A program made the translations under genes and the position numbers. Shown piece by piece: positions 43,101 through 48,720 of a stretch of DNA of 64,000 bases (the stretch's first letter is position 1; each line of letters opens with the position of its first letter). The notes under the pieces were generated by a model that did no database searches, was not told the origin of the DNA, and worked only from the letters and a program-made list of their open reading frames with translations. This DNA comes from Heliopora coerulea (Eukaryota; Cnidaria; Anthozoa; Scleralcyonacea; Helioporidae), in NCBI GenBank assembly GCA_030142905.1, contig JASJOG010000006.1, positions 2,739,501 through 2,803,500 of the forward strand, in the 5' to 3' direction.

Positions 43101-43350
43101 AGATGGAAAATCCACCTGCAACGTCTCCCCTTGCCCCCTAAAATCCCCAGCCACAATAGAATCTGACAACTTTCAGACCTCCTCTTTCCTGGATGAATTT
43201 TTGTACGAATGTTCGCAACAAACCTGTACTTGGATGGGAAATAATGCGAATATATCGGATAATAATAGGGAGAGTGAACCTAATTCTAATGCTCAAGCTT
43301 CCCATAGAGAGCTGCAGTATCAAACGTCGGTTTTTGACGATTTAATTTAG
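5365..43350 (+). CDS. ERCC6L2: ERCC6L2-like SNF2 family DNA repair helicase (20-exon model)
   Basis: This is a SNF2/Rad54-type ATPase orthologous to ERCC6L2 (Hebo). In vertebrates the family acts in the nucleus in DNA repair, including end joining and orientation-biased recombination, and its loss is linked to bone marrow failure. Twenty exons join with every splice phase consistent, giving about 1215 residues. Seen in order: [12 protein letters not shown] near residue 32; Q-motif-like YLRKYQREG (73-81); Walker A DDMGLGKT (99-106); motif Ia region [14 protein letters not shown] box (223-226); LTGTPLQN (250-257); [15 protein letters not shown]; a CxC...CC cluster (370-382); the second lobe with [16 protein letters not shown] and [16 protein letters not shown]; then the C-terminal block with [14 protein letters not shown] and FILFGETP. 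Start: ATG at 5365 with an in-frame TGA at 5356. The Tudor domain I recall from human ERCC6L2 is absent. The exon 15 donor is the weakest point. Confidence 0.93.
5456..7048 (+). other. ERCC6L2 intron 1
   Basis: AT-rich intron with no coding signal. It holds a short perfect hairpin (6692-6723, arms AAGCAAACCCA). Near 6866-6896 is a decayed terminal repeat (GGTGGTCGTAAAACTCAGGTTCTACTGTA, shown in part) related to the pogo-like element at 61992-62923. Confidence 0.6.
7049..7152 (+). CDS. ERCC6L2: ERCC6L2 exon 2
   Basis: The acceptor TTTTTTTCAG is followed by the family-specific [13 protein letters not shown] block, nearly identical to vertebrate ERCC6L2 just before the ATPase. The donor TTCAG|GTAAGG leaves phase 0. 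Confidence 0.92.
7153..8999 (+). other. ERCC6L2 intron 2, 5' part
   Basis: AT-rich intronic sequence before the retrotransposon. No reading frame, structured repeat or RNA gene is supported. Confidence 0.5.
9000..10524 (+). mobile_element. 5'-truncated non-LTR retrotransposon (CR1/L2-like)
   Basis: The reverse-transcriptase core survives in sense orientation with the host gene: [25 protein letters not shown] and catalytic MYADDHQMY (YADD at 9511-9522), then thumb motifs [13 protein letters not shown] and [12 protein letters not shown]. Homology begins inside the palm near 9030, so the endonuclease and 5' part are missing. In-frame stops lie at 9232-9234, 9784-9786 and 10192-10194. The 3' end has AATAAAG followed by an (ATTC)n tail at about 10502-10524, a tail style seen in CR1/L2-like elements. 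It is a dead insertion in intron 2. Confidence 0.85.
10807..10935 (+). CDS. ERCC6L2: ERCC6L2 exon 3 (Q motif and Walker A)
   Basis: Encodes residues 66-108, including [12 protein letters not shown] and [13 protein letters not shown]. Lys105 is the ATP-binding lysine. The acceptor is CTTGTTTCTTAAAG and the donor TTCAG|GTAAAT, phase 0 to phase 0. Confidence 0.96.
10936..12264 (+). other. ERCC6L2 intron 3, 5' part
   Basis: No coding or RNA gene is recognised. Frames of 75-96 codons overlap on both strands and lack motifs. Confidence 0.4.
12265..12436. repeat. Inverted-repeat (foldback) element
   Basis: Arms of about 50 bp at 12265-12317 and 12384-12436 are imperfect inverted copies, each carrying GGTAAAA...TGATTTGAG-like and AACGTTTTCAAT-like blocks. 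The spacing gives a 172-bp stem-loop in intron 3. No target duplication is obvious. Confidence 0.65.
12553..12661 (-). repeat. Degenerate tRNA-derived SINE fragment
   Basis: On the minus strand it reads GGGTAGCTCAATTGTCATAG, then a B-box-like GGGTTCGATGC. This tRNA-head layout is shared with the better-preserved neighbour at 12785-12905. It is probably one half of a tandem pair. Confidence 0.55.
12785..12905 (-). repeat. tRNA-derived SINE fragment
   Basis: On the minus strand it carries CGGTAGCTCAATGGTTAGCG (A-box region) and GGGGTCGATCCC (B-box region) with tRNA-like spacing, then GGGGGCTCGGAAT. It lies about 120 bp from a more diverged copy in the same orientation. Confidence 0.6.
12918..14297 (+). 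other. ERCC6L2 intron 3, middle part
   Basis: A 109-codon frame (12918-13247) and several smaller ones have no recognisable motif. Nothing else is supported. Confidence 0.35.
14298..14491. mobile_element. MITE with CCTGGTTTCCATTAA termini
   Basis: A 194-bp element whose ends, AAAACCTGGTTTCC and GGAAACCAGGCTTT, are inverted copies continuing into TTAA(A/G)TCG. The interior is dominated by repeats of TCGCAA/TTGCGA. No ORF and no clear target duplication. Confidence 0.7.
14492..17208 (+). other. ERCC6L2 intron 3, 3' part
   Basis: Contains frames of 60-140 codons on both strands (for example 15932-16135 plus and 16130-16552 minus) that overlap each other and lack motifs. I see no supported gene. 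Confidence 0.35.
17209..17298 (+). CDS. ERCC6L2: ERCC6L2 exon 4
   Basis: Continues from TVQ with [13 protein letters not shown], the helix after Walker A, then a Lys-rich linker. The donor is GAAAAA|GTAAGC. It follows a 6.3-kb intron. Confidence 0.9.
18260..18472 (+). CDS. ERCC6L2: ERCC6L2 exon 5
   Basis: Encodes residues 139-209 with [17 protein letters not shown] (motif Ia region), TWGYFKI and [11 protein letters not shown]. These are typical first-lobe segments of the family. The donor is CATTGG|GTAAGG. Confidence 0.95.
18703..18965 (+). repeat. tRNA-derived SINE, copy 1
   Basis: Same family as 44653-44925 and 60331-60612. This copy is more diverged (CTGGTAGCACAGTG head). It keeps TTTTCTCCGGGCACTTTGG and the TTATCCAGTATAAATAAAG tail. 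It ends 34 bp before ERCC6L2 exon 6, so only a short pyrimidine tract separates it from the acceptor. Confidence 0.8.
18999..19111 (+). CDS. ERCC6L2: ERCC6L2 exon 6 (Walker B, DEVH)
   Basis: Encodes [18 protein letters not shown]. The Walker B box reads DEVH where human ERCC6L2 has DEAH. The acceptor is a strong TTCTTCTTCTTCCAG just downstream of a SINE. The donor CGCAG|GTACTT leaves phase 2. Confidence 0.95.
19198..19376 (+). CDS. ERCC6L2: ERCC6L2 exon 7 (motif III)
   Basis: Only 86 bp of intron separate this from exon 6. It encodes [25 protein letters not shown] and KRELATGRK, all close to vertebrate ERCC6L2. The donor AAAAA|GTAAAT leaves phase 1. Confidence 0.95.
19871..19954 (+). CDS. 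ERCC6L2: ERCC6L2 exon 8 with GC donor
   Basis: Encodes [21 protein letters not shown], the conserved WFLRRTK block. The frame is closed correctly only if the exon ends at AAAG|GCAAGC. That is a GC-AG intron with an otherwise good donor consensus (AG|GCAAG). Confidence 0.88.
19955..21227 (+). other. ERCC6L2 intron 8 (GC-AG)
   Basis: Begins GCAAGC and ends CACTTTTAG. No GT donor nearby keeps both the WFLRRTK frame and the next exon's phase, so the GC donor is preferred. The interior shows no gene. Confidence 0.8.
21228..21376 (+). CDS. ERCC6L2: ERCC6L2 exon 9 (cysteine cluster)
   Basis: Encodes [15 protein letters not shown], then [18 protein letters not shown], which keeps the CxC(x8)CC spacing of the human protein. 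The cysteines may bind zinc (inference). The donor is TATTCT|GTAAGC, phase 0. Confidence 0.93.
21377..23893 (+). other. ERCC6L2 intron 9
   Basis: A 2.5-kb AT-rich intron. No coding, RNA or repeat structure beyond short low-complexity runs is supported. Confidence 0.5.
23894..24019 (+). CDS. ERCC6L2: ERCC6L2 exon 10
   Basis: Encodes [19 protein letters not shown], matching the inter-lobe helical segment of the family, then a Gln/Glu-rich run. The acceptor is TTTGTTATTAG and the donor CGG|GTAAGT. Confidence 0.92.
24020..25017 (+). other. ERCC6L2 intron 10
   Basis: About 1 kb of AT-rich sequence with T-rich tracts near the 3' end. Nothing else is seen. Confidence 0.5.
25018..25200 (+). CDS. 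ERCC6L2: ERCC6L2 exon 11
   Basis: Encodes the start of the second RecA-like lobe: [11 protein letters not shown] and [11 protein letters not shown] (motif IV region). The donor is ACACAA|GTGAGT, phase 0. Confidence 0.94.
25572..25813 (+). CDS. ERCC6L2: ERCC6L2 exon 12 (motif V)
   Basis: Encodes [30 protein letters not shown] and [16 protein letters not shown]. These are the hallmark second-lobe motifs of SNF2 ATPases. The donor GATAG|GTGAGA splits the Arg codon of the motif VI start. Confidence 0.96.
25814..27039 (+). other. ERCC6L2 intron 12, 5' part
   Basis: No gene or repeat is recognised. A 93-codon frame at 26111-26392 has no motif. Confidence 0.4.
27040..27131. mobile_element. 92-bp hAT MITE, target duplication CGATAGTC
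   Basis: The inverted ends CAGGCTTGGACT...GATGGCACAATGG form almost the whole element. It is flanked by a perfect 8-bp repeat CGATAGTC at 27032-27039 and 27132-27139. It lies in intron 12, about 320 bp from exon 13. Confidence 0.85.
27450..27549 (+). CDS. ERCC6L2: ERCC6L2 exon 13 (motif VI)
   Basis: Encodes [33 protein letters not shown], given here only by its ends: motif VI and the bracing helix. The acceptor is TTTTTTCTTTAAG and the donor AAACAG|GTCAGC. Confidence 0.95.
27663..28134. mobile_element. hAT-type MITE rich in GAGCAGAATT repeats
   Basis: A 472-bp element in intron 13 with ends TAATCTTGGGTAAATTCTGC and GCAGAATTTACCCAAGCCTA. It is flanked by the 8-bp direct repeat CCCTCATG (27655-27662 and 28135-28142). 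The interior repeats GAGCAGAATT or close variants about eight times, plus GGCAGAA units, perhaps as subterminal transposase-binding sites (inference). Confidence 0.82.
28458..28526. repeat. Perfect 24-bp-arm hairpin
   Basis: Arms at 28458-28481 and 28503-28526 are exact inverted copies (AAAAAGTTAAAAGGTTGGTA...). The stem extends inward after one mismatch and leaves a loop of about 12 nt. If transcribed in intron 13 it would form a long pre-miRNA-like stem. Confidence 0.85.
29241..29404. repeat. Foldback element in intron 13
   Basis: The inverted arms contain GGTCATTACTGGAAAATATC and its near complement ATATTTTCCCGTAATGACC, around a loop with CGCCCTCTGCGCTCGGCC. It is one of three similar stem-loops (also 29926-30053 and 50175-50273). 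Confidence 0.7.
29926..30053. repeat. Foldback element in intron 13
   Basis: The arms contain GGACTAGACCGGGTTTTCAA and TTGAAAACCCAGTCTAGCC, with a loop containing CTCGGCTTCGCCTCGG. It ends about 210 bp before exon 14. Confidence 0.75.
30262..30495 (+). CDS. ERCC6L2: ERCC6L2 exon 14
   Basis: Encodes [10 protein letters not shown] and [13 protein letters not shown], matching the RYFEAV...GELFGIHNLFKFR segment of human ERCC6L2 immediately after the ATPase. The donor is AACCC|GTAAGT, phase 0. Confidence 0.95.
30701..31017 (+). CDS. ERCC6L2: ERCC6L2 exon 15 (acidic linker; 3' end uncertain)
   Basis: Encodes an acidic, then basic, low-complexity linker ([10 protein letters not shown]...). The frame stays open to TAA at 31043-31045. 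To enter exon 16 in frame it must end in phase 2, at CT|GTACGG (31017, used here) or at AT|GTATTA (31038). The best-looking donor, AAA|GTAAGA at 30925, gives phase 0 and a stop 12 codons into exon 16. Readthrough to 31045 would give a short protein of about 793 residues. Confidence 0.7.
31076..31142. repeat. TTTG/CTTG microsatellite
   Basis: An imperfect tetranucleotide run (TTTG, CTTG) just after the alternative stop codon of ERCC6L2 exon 15. Similar TTTG-rich sequence recurs at about 31736-31830. Confidence 0.8.
31195..31350 (+). repeat. Interspersed repeat with octamer motif, copy 1
   Basis: Matches 46611-46762 in the opposite orientation over about 150 bp. Shared blocks include ATGAATC(T/C)AATTTGCAT and AATCGTAC(G/A)GA. 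Contains ATTTGCAT, the octamer element. The class is unknown. Confidence 0.7.
31631..31686 (+). CDS. ERCC6L2: ERCC6L2 exon 16
   Basis: A 56-nt exon encoding [18 protein letters not shown]. Its phases (enter 2, leave 1) fit exactly between exon 15 and the 41-nt exon 17. It has no strong homology by itself; the call rests on phase, splice sites (TTAATAG, CTAG|GTAATT) and position. Confidence 0.6.
31687..33830 (+). other. ERCC6L2 intron 16, 5' part
   Basis: AT-rich intronic sequence. Apart from TTTG-rich runs near 31740-31830, nothing is recognised. Confidence 0.45.
33952..34107. repeat. Long hairpin with CRE-like sites
   Basis: Arms of about 70 bp (33952-34020 and 34037-34107) are inverted copies at roughly 85 percent identity by eye. 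TGACGTCA palindromes occur at 33869-33876, 33910-33917 and 34050-34057. A (TA)n tract follows at about 34110-34145. Confidence 0.8.
34110..34145. repeat. (TA)n microsatellite
   Basis: An uninterrupted TA dinucleotide run, ending in TATAAATAAATA. Confidence 0.95.
34625..34995. repeat. Minisatellite, 31-bp unit
   Basis: About eleven imperfect tandem units of roughly 31 bp built on GGAATGCGAAAAGCC and GGAATCTTTAAAACCC. The units vary by substitutions and small indels. It lies in intron 16. Confidence 0.9.
35000..37945 (+). other. ERCC6L2 intron 16, 3' part
   Basis: No gene is recognised in this AT-rich stretch. Short frames on both strands lack motifs. Confidence 0.4.
37946..37995 (-). repeat. 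Short decayed tRNA-SINE end
   Basis: GCTGAGACTCAGATAGAGAGC resembles the CCGAGACTCAGATGGAAAGC edge of the SINE at 12785-12905, and the preceding GCTCTAACACATTAAC resembles its A-box region. Too decayed for certainty. Confidence 0.3.
38673..38713 (+). CDS. ERCC6L2: ERCC6L2 exon 17 (41-nt micro-exon)
   Basis: Encodes [14 protein letters not shown] after a TTTATATATTTCAG acceptor. It resembles the SMDKFLDG segment that precedes the HSNQNVIG motif in human ERCC6L2. The donor AAA|GTACAA leaves phase 0. Confidence 0.65.
38883..39558. mobile_element. hAT-type MITE in intron 17
   Basis: A 676-bp element with inverted ends TAGGGGTACACCGGAT and ATCTGGTGTACCCCTG. It is flanked by GTTATAGT (38875-38882) and GTTATGGT (39559-39566), an 8-bp target duplication with one mismatch. 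Several CCGGAT palindromic units occur near the left end. There is no transposase. Confidence 0.8.
39678..39824 (+). CDS. ERCC6L2: ERCC6L2 exon 18 (C-terminal conserved block)
   Basis: Encodes [20 protein letters not shown], then [13 protein letters not shown], clearly matching human HSNQNVIGSSKAENHMSR...VFELKQFSQLPAN. This fixes the far C-terminal exons as part of ERCC6L2. The acceptor is TTTAGAG and the donor GTTGAG|GTATGG. Confidence 0.92.
39825..41857 (+). other. ERCC6L2 intron 18
   Basis: A 2-kb AT-rich intron with short G and C homopolymer runs near 41320-41348. No gene or well-defined repeat is seen. Confidence 0.45.
41858..41973 (+). CDS. ERCC6L2: ERCC6L2 exon 19
   Basis: Encodes an acidic, Ser-rich linker ([14 protein letters not shown]...) between the two conserved C-terminal blocks. 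It enters in phase 0 and its AG|GTAATT donor leaves phase 2, which exon 20 completes. Confidence 0.75.
42417..43350 (+). CDS. ERCC6L2: ERCC6L2 exon 20 (terminal)
   Basis: Encodes about 310 residues to TAG at 43348-43350. [19 protein letters not shown] and [10 protein letters not shown] match human FIIGETPKGIRRKQFEEM and RDFYASQYP, the last conserved domain of long ERCC6L2. The remainder is a disordered Ser/Asn-rich tail ending TSVFDDLI, similar to TSILDDLF near the human C-terminus. The acceptor is CTCTTTTTTTTCTTAG. Confidence 0.92.
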
Positions 43351-43700
43351 AAGTCTTATGGCGGATCCAATGTGGTGCCTGAGTACCAAGACAATCCTTG
43401 TATTGGCAATCATAAAAATGACTTTGAGCAGACTAAAAATATATCGGCAAAAGGAAAATAAACATTTCTGGATCCACTACTGCCCTTTTACTAATTTTTT
43501 AAAAAATTACGAGACCTGGACGACAAATATTTTTAACCTGTTGTAAGATAAAAGTGTAGAGTCAAAACCTCCAACGCAAAATGCACCTAATGACAAACTG
43601 TCTTTTTAGGTTGTGTCCACATTATATAGCTTTTAACATTATATTAAATTAATGAACAGACTTTTGTAATTACGGAATTTTAGTGAATTAATAAACTCAC
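43351..43700 (+). promoter_or_regulatory. ERCC6L2 3' UTR with poly(A) signals
   Basis: AATAAA hexamers lie at 43457-43462 and 43690-43695 downstream of the TAG. Either could define the mRNA end. Which is used cannot be seen. Confidence 0.5.
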
Positions 43701-43798
43701 TGTTTTTGAATGGCTAGTTAAAGTTGTGCAGTCTATGTACAAGAATGTCGGAAGTTAAAGATTATTGTTATATTCGAGGTGTCAAAGTTCGTTTTTAT

Positions 43799-44331
43799 TT
43801 ACTGATCAGGGTAACGGTCCTCGCGTGGCGGTTTGGAAATCGTGATGTTTACCGTGCAAATCCCGTTTTCAACTAAAGGAATTTTGTCTTGACAATCGAC
43901 TTTTACTTGTATAAATTGAATAGATATATATCTTGTGTTCCAGCCGAAAGCCCTTGTAGCAAAAGAAAAAGACGTTTGCACGTAGAAGCCATGGCCTTAA
44001 TCCATGGCAACCGGTAATATTAAACTTATTTTGAGCGAGGGGAAAGAATATGAAAACCGGGAGTGGATTGTCAAGTCGTGCTTTCCAGTTATCGTCATCG
44101 AAAGCACCGTTCAGACGTTTTCCCATGTTTTCATAGTTTGCCGCTTGGTACATAGCAGAACAGTTGTTTTACTAATACAACAGCAAAATAGTTTGTTTTG
44201 TGGACCAGGACAAGTAAATGACGTTTGGACAATGTGATGTCATACTGCTTGTGATTTACCAAAGAATCCATTACGTCATGCCAGGTTTTGGTGAAACCCA
44301 CATGGGCATTCCGCGTTAAGATAGTCACCAA
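43799..44331 (-). pseudogene. Broken minus-strand reading frame, product unknown
   Basis: Three overlapping minus-strand frames (44331-44131, 44153-43869, 43981-43799) look coding and each is lost where the next begins. Between the second and third, a 13-nt duplication around two CCATGG sites (about 43984-44002) causes the shift; without it the reading would run from NITGCHG into FYVQTSFSF. The last frame ends ...PREDRYPDQ-stop at 43799. I do not recognise the family. It could be a decayed processed gene or mobile-element ORF. Confidence 0.35.
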
Positions 44332-44652
44332 AGCGAACTCCTAGGTATTTAAACTCGAACACAACTTTAATGCCTTAACCATTAAGTTTTCCACAAAAAT
44401 GGTCAATATTGGAAAGCCTTGCACGTATTCTTGTCGCTGAACCAAATTCCAACGTGATTTAGTCCATGATGAAAGTTCTCTTGAACCTTTATTAGCAATG
44501 TCTGTTGCGGAGTGGGAAATTTTCTATTCCTTGAAGTTCATCTAGGATTAATATACATTAACTCAAATACTTATATCCAAACCTGCTCTTAGGAAATACT
44601 TCTAAGAAACGGTTAATGGTACGCTTGTATCAACATTTGAAGTAGAACGAGT

Positions 44653-44925
44653 GGGGTGCTGGTGGCACAGTGGTGGTGCACGTGTATCTCACCACTGTGA
44701 TTAGGGTTCGATTCCGGGCTCAGTGCAGTTATCTGATTAAAGTTACCTCGGTCACGTGTGAGAAGAGTGTTGTCCAGTTTGCTTTACCAAGCATCGCAAG
44801 TTTTCTCCGGGTACTCCGGTTTCCTCCTGTAGTAACACGTGACCCATGAGGGGTGGCCCTTATTGGACCTCTGGGGAGAACAGCTTATGTAGCTGATAGG
44901 GTTATCCAGTGTAAATAAAGGCATT
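44653..44925 (+). repeat. tRNA-derived SINE, copy 2
   Basis: A well-preserved copy. A box TGGCACAGTGG and B box GGGTTCGATTCC sit at tRNA spacing. A central TTTTCTCCGGGTACTCCGG follows, and the tail is GGGTTATCCAGTGTAAATAAA. Confidence 0.9.
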
Positions 44926-45024
44926 TTATCGAGCGTGCGTGAAAGGTTTCATCGTCGTGTTATAGAACATTCAGTATTCTACGCAAAATTAAAAACGGTT
45001 GCCATTATATTAAAATCCAAATTA

Positions 45025-45233
45025 AGGGCTGATTACATAAAGAATTTCAGCCCGGGCTGAAAAATCCCATGTAATCGCACGAAAAGATTTCAGCCCGGAC
45101 TGAAAAGATGATTGACAGGCGTGGGAAAATGTAAGTTGCCAAATCAACAAAGGCTACCGAAAAATTCCTGCCTGGGCTCATTTCTGATTTCAGTTTCAGC
45201 CCGGGCTGAAATTTTCCAATGTAGTCAGTTCCT
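45025..45233. mobile_element. MITE carrying 18-bp palindromes
   Basis: Ends AGGGCTGATTACAT and ATGTAGTCAGTTCCT are imperfect inverted copies. Inside, TTTCAGCCCGGGCTGAAA, itself a perfect palindrome, occurs at 45045-45062 and 45194-45211, with a one-base variant at 45088-45105. Confidence 0.75.
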
Positions 45234-46610
45234 AAAAACAGTGACTTCTGGCGATTGAGTCCAATTAACAGTCCCTTGCACTAGCCCTGTCCTGTTCGAA
45301 TGCGCACTTTGGTTTGTTATGGCTAACGCCCGATGATTTTAAGCACCTGGGGGCGAGGTTTTGAAGCACAAAAAGCTTAAAGTAAGATTTCAATATTTAG
45401 TATCAAAATCATTTAACTAGCCATTTAATTCTATTGAAAATGGTGCAAACCCTGCTTGCATTAACAAGAGCGTCAAGGATTTTGTTATGGATATAGGTTG
45501 GTGGAACAGTTTCAAACAAGGACAGGGACAACTGCAGCCATGGCTCGTGTCCCTGATCGCTTCTTCCAAATGTTTTAATGGTTGACAACTAACGCTTATC
45601 GGTCTTATATTTGTATTACAGGCGTACCATTTTAGCTCACGTGGTTACGGTCATGTATTGGTCGCAATAAACGACTCTCTTAAAAATAGCTGCCCTCATG
45701 TTTCTTGTGGTGTTTTCTTTCCTTGTTTTGGTTTTCCTATGTTTTTACCCATCTGCCAGGTAGCACACCGTTTTGCTTATAGTGAGTGTTTTGAATCATA
45801 TTCTATGGCATGTCGCCACGGCGTCTCTTTCGGTAAGCACCTGCAACTTTATTACTCCAGTGATGCTTGAAGATTTGCCTTGACAACCGTTTCTCGACAA
45901 CTGTGTTTTACAAAATTTTCCTTTTTTTCGCTTTCGTCAATATTTATTTCGAACTTTGTGGTTTCCATTTGTATTTTTCTACTTAAATGTGAACGCTTTA
46001 TCAAAAATATGATTATTAATTAAGTTTCATCTAAAGTGAATTTGAAGAAAACGTGAAATTTAAAATGTCAAAATCCAAGATGCTGGATTGAGCTTGTAAC
46101 AAATGTCATTTCCCTCAGTAATTCTGTGATTGCCTCATATGGTTCTTATGTAAAACATTCCATAACCAAATAAAATTCTGCATTCCAGTTGCTTCGTATT
46201 TAAGGTTAGTTATTGAAACCTATAAATTTAAAGGTAATCAAGTTAGCACATCCATGACGACGTGTTCAAGATGGGGTATACCAAAACGACAAATTTACTT
46301 TTGATAAAACATTAGCCTGTGCTATCTCATTGCTTCCAAACAAATGCTCCAAAAATATTGTTAAAATGTAGTTTTTACCCAAGAATACTATTTTCATAGT
46401 TGTTAAACTAAATTCTGTCGCAGTTTTCAAGAAAAAGGCCGACTGAGTCAATTGTTAACCACTTAACTATGACGTTACATGTTTCTCAACTCATAACTTT
46501 TACCCATAGATCTATGAAAATTTGTGCCCATACATAGATCTATGAAAATTTGCGGGGAGACCCATCATTTGTCCTAGCAGAATTTTGTTATACAAGTAAC
46601 ACTTAACCTT
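45234..46610. other. Intergenic, no gene supported
   Basis: After a TTGTATTACAG acceptor-like site near 45620, a frame stays open to 45870 and reads Cys/Phe-rich (SCGVFFPCFGF). I cannot support it as an exon. A short direct repeat (ATAGATCTATGAAAATTTG) lies at about 46507-46552. Nothing else is seen. Confidence 0.3.
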
Positions 46611-46762
46611 TTAGCGCCAAATCGCACATATCTGTACGATTTAATATATGCAAATTGGATTCATAAACAAATTTCAAAAGATTTTTAAAGGAATTTTAAA
46701 TAGATTGAATAATTCAAAATTTCTTAAGAAAAATCAAGGACCGAAAGGATTAAAATTAATGA
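46611..46762 (-). repeat. Interspersed repeat with octamer motif, copy 2
   Basis: Reverse-orientation copy of 31195-31350, including ATGCAAAT and the ATCGTAC block. Imperfect, with several small gaps. Confidence 0.65.
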
Positions 46763-47099
46763 AGTATTAATAAAAGACGGTTTTAGCCAGTAAAATCAAA
46801 TGAATGACGTCATAATGTCATATTCAGTGATAATGACACCAAAGTACCTAGTTATTAGAATTTATGTGTACGTCATTCCGTGTAAACTTGGTGGCCAGAG
46901 CATTTGCGGTGTTACAGTTACATGCCGCATGCCTCAAAACATCATCCTTGTTCCCGGAAGCCTCTAAAAAGCCCATTGTGAACAGAATTAAAGGTGGGGG
47001 TAGTCAGTGGAGGTCTTGGTAAGCAAAGCCAAATTGGCCCATCCAAAACAACGCTATCAGAGGAGAAATATGTCAAGCAGTCTCATAATAGTTTCTTGG

Positions 47100-48650
47100 C
47101 CATCATGCTAGGTTGACGATCATAAATGAGGTGAAAGTGACAAGGCAGAGCCTTTTTTAACTATATATCGGGGGGAAATGCCCCCCAGTGATCAGATTCC
47201 CCCCCTAGCCACCGTATTTCTGCCCCTGGGAATTGGGAAAATTATTGGTTGTTTAATTTTCCACGTTTGCAAGTAAAGGGAAAATTTCCTTAAGTTCTGA
47301 TTTGCTGAGAATGTTGATCGATCAGTTCTTCTATTCATTCAAAAAGAAAAATTTATTGTATGAACTAGCCTGATAAAATCAAACCCTACCTCATGCGTGC
47401 GTTTATATCACCGAAGTGATTTTTTTTCACGAATAATTTTCGATGTTTTACCCACCTCTCTCCATGCCCCACTCGCTAAATCAGTTTGATTACGTTTCCC
47501 CAAAATGTGGTTTTTACTTTTTTTTCTGCAGATTTTAAACTGAAAATACACCAAAACCCATCTCAAACGGACATATAATAAGAAAAATTCGCCAACCCCC
47601 CCCCTCCATGGGGCCCCTTTGAGAGGAAGTTTTCCACACATTCCTAACCTCCCCAACTCCGCACCACTCAGGTGGACAGGCTATGCTAGCCGCAAATTTG
47701 ACACCCCATATTTCAGAGCAATTTTTACTTTTGCCCCCCCCCCGTGATAATTCCTTAAAAAAGGCACTGTGACAAGGTACTATTCCATCATCTTGAACAG
47801 TAAGCAAAATTTGTCACCCAATGATCAGATGTCTCAGTGGACACTTCCATATCTCTTACTGAAAAATAGCAGTGAAGAATCTTTTGTGGATTTCATACCC
47901 CTCAAAGGAAAGGCGGCTGCCGCTTTCACAGAAATAATGAGCAAACTGATAGACGACGGCCTTATCAATGGAAAACTCCACGGTCAACGGAATGACAACG
48001 CTGCTATAATGTCCTGAATTCACCGTGGTTGCAAAAGCGAATCACAGATAGCAATCCGAAAGCTGCCTTTATCCGTACGACAAACCGGTCCCTGAATTAG
48101 GGGGGAATCAGCAACGTGGCAAGCGCTGCAAATGGCAATCATATTCTTTGGGACCATCGAAAACTTTTCATTTTCTTAGCTCCATCAACCCGAAAGTAAT
48201 TAGACAATACGTAAAAGGAAAAACCGCAAAGCGAATTTCAGACCCGATGGAGTTGTAGCCTCGATGTCGTTGACGGCTAATTGTCCAACGCGATGGTGAG
48301 ATTGAAACGTTTAAGACCTTTCCCTATCATTTGGAACTCAGTGCTCGTTGAAATCAATGAGACACTGAAGTTCCTTCAGACCGCTGGCGTCGCACTTGAC
48401 GCCTGAAAGTCTTGACAATGAAGTTTGAAAGTATAATCAAGTTTACCCAGGAAGAAAGATAAAACTTCTTCAAGGAATTCAAGAAAGGAGGACACAGTTT
48501 GCGAGCGTTGAGATAACTCTACTGAGATGCAGATATGAAGAAGAATACCGTGAGAATACCAGGAAAAAAATCTCTGATACTGGATTATCATGGAACCGAC
48601 TTCACGAAGAAATTGTTCGCCACACCCAGAAAATGAGATTTAACCTTAAA
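47100..48650 (+). pseudogene. hAT (ZMYM1-like) transposase relic
   Basis: From 47778 the frame reads RYYSIILNSKQN, QMSQ, GLINGKLHGQRNDNAAIMS, matching the segments around the first two catalytic acids of ZMYM1-type hAT transposases (YSIILDCTPD, GQ.YDNA..M). The first acidic position appears as Asn. Many stops follow after 48015 and only fragments such as CPTRW can be followed. Bases before 47146 read in frame into 47778 once the inserted MITE is removed. Confidence 0.65.
47146..47769. mobile_element. hAT MITE nested in a hAT relic, target duplication TGACAAGG
   Basis: A 624-bp element with ends CAGAGCCTTTTTTAA and TTAAAAAAGGCACTG. It is flanked by the perfect 8-bp repeat TGACAAGG at 47138-47145 and 47770-47777. 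Internal C- and G-runs (CCCCCC, GGGGGG) lie near both ends. Confidence 0.88.
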
Positions 48651-48720
48651 TCAATTGATTTTCTCCTTCATCTACGAAAGTACCCACCCAATTGATAAGT
48701 ATGACGAAGTTATCGGCTAG

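Noticed and set aside
42892..43323. Minus-strand frames opposite ERCC6L2 exon 20
   Set aside because: They are shadows of the conserved coding exon on the plus strand.
45620..45870. Cys/Phe-rich frame after TTGTATTACAG as an exon
   Set aside because: No homology, no matching upstream exon, and no strong donor that preserves a domain.
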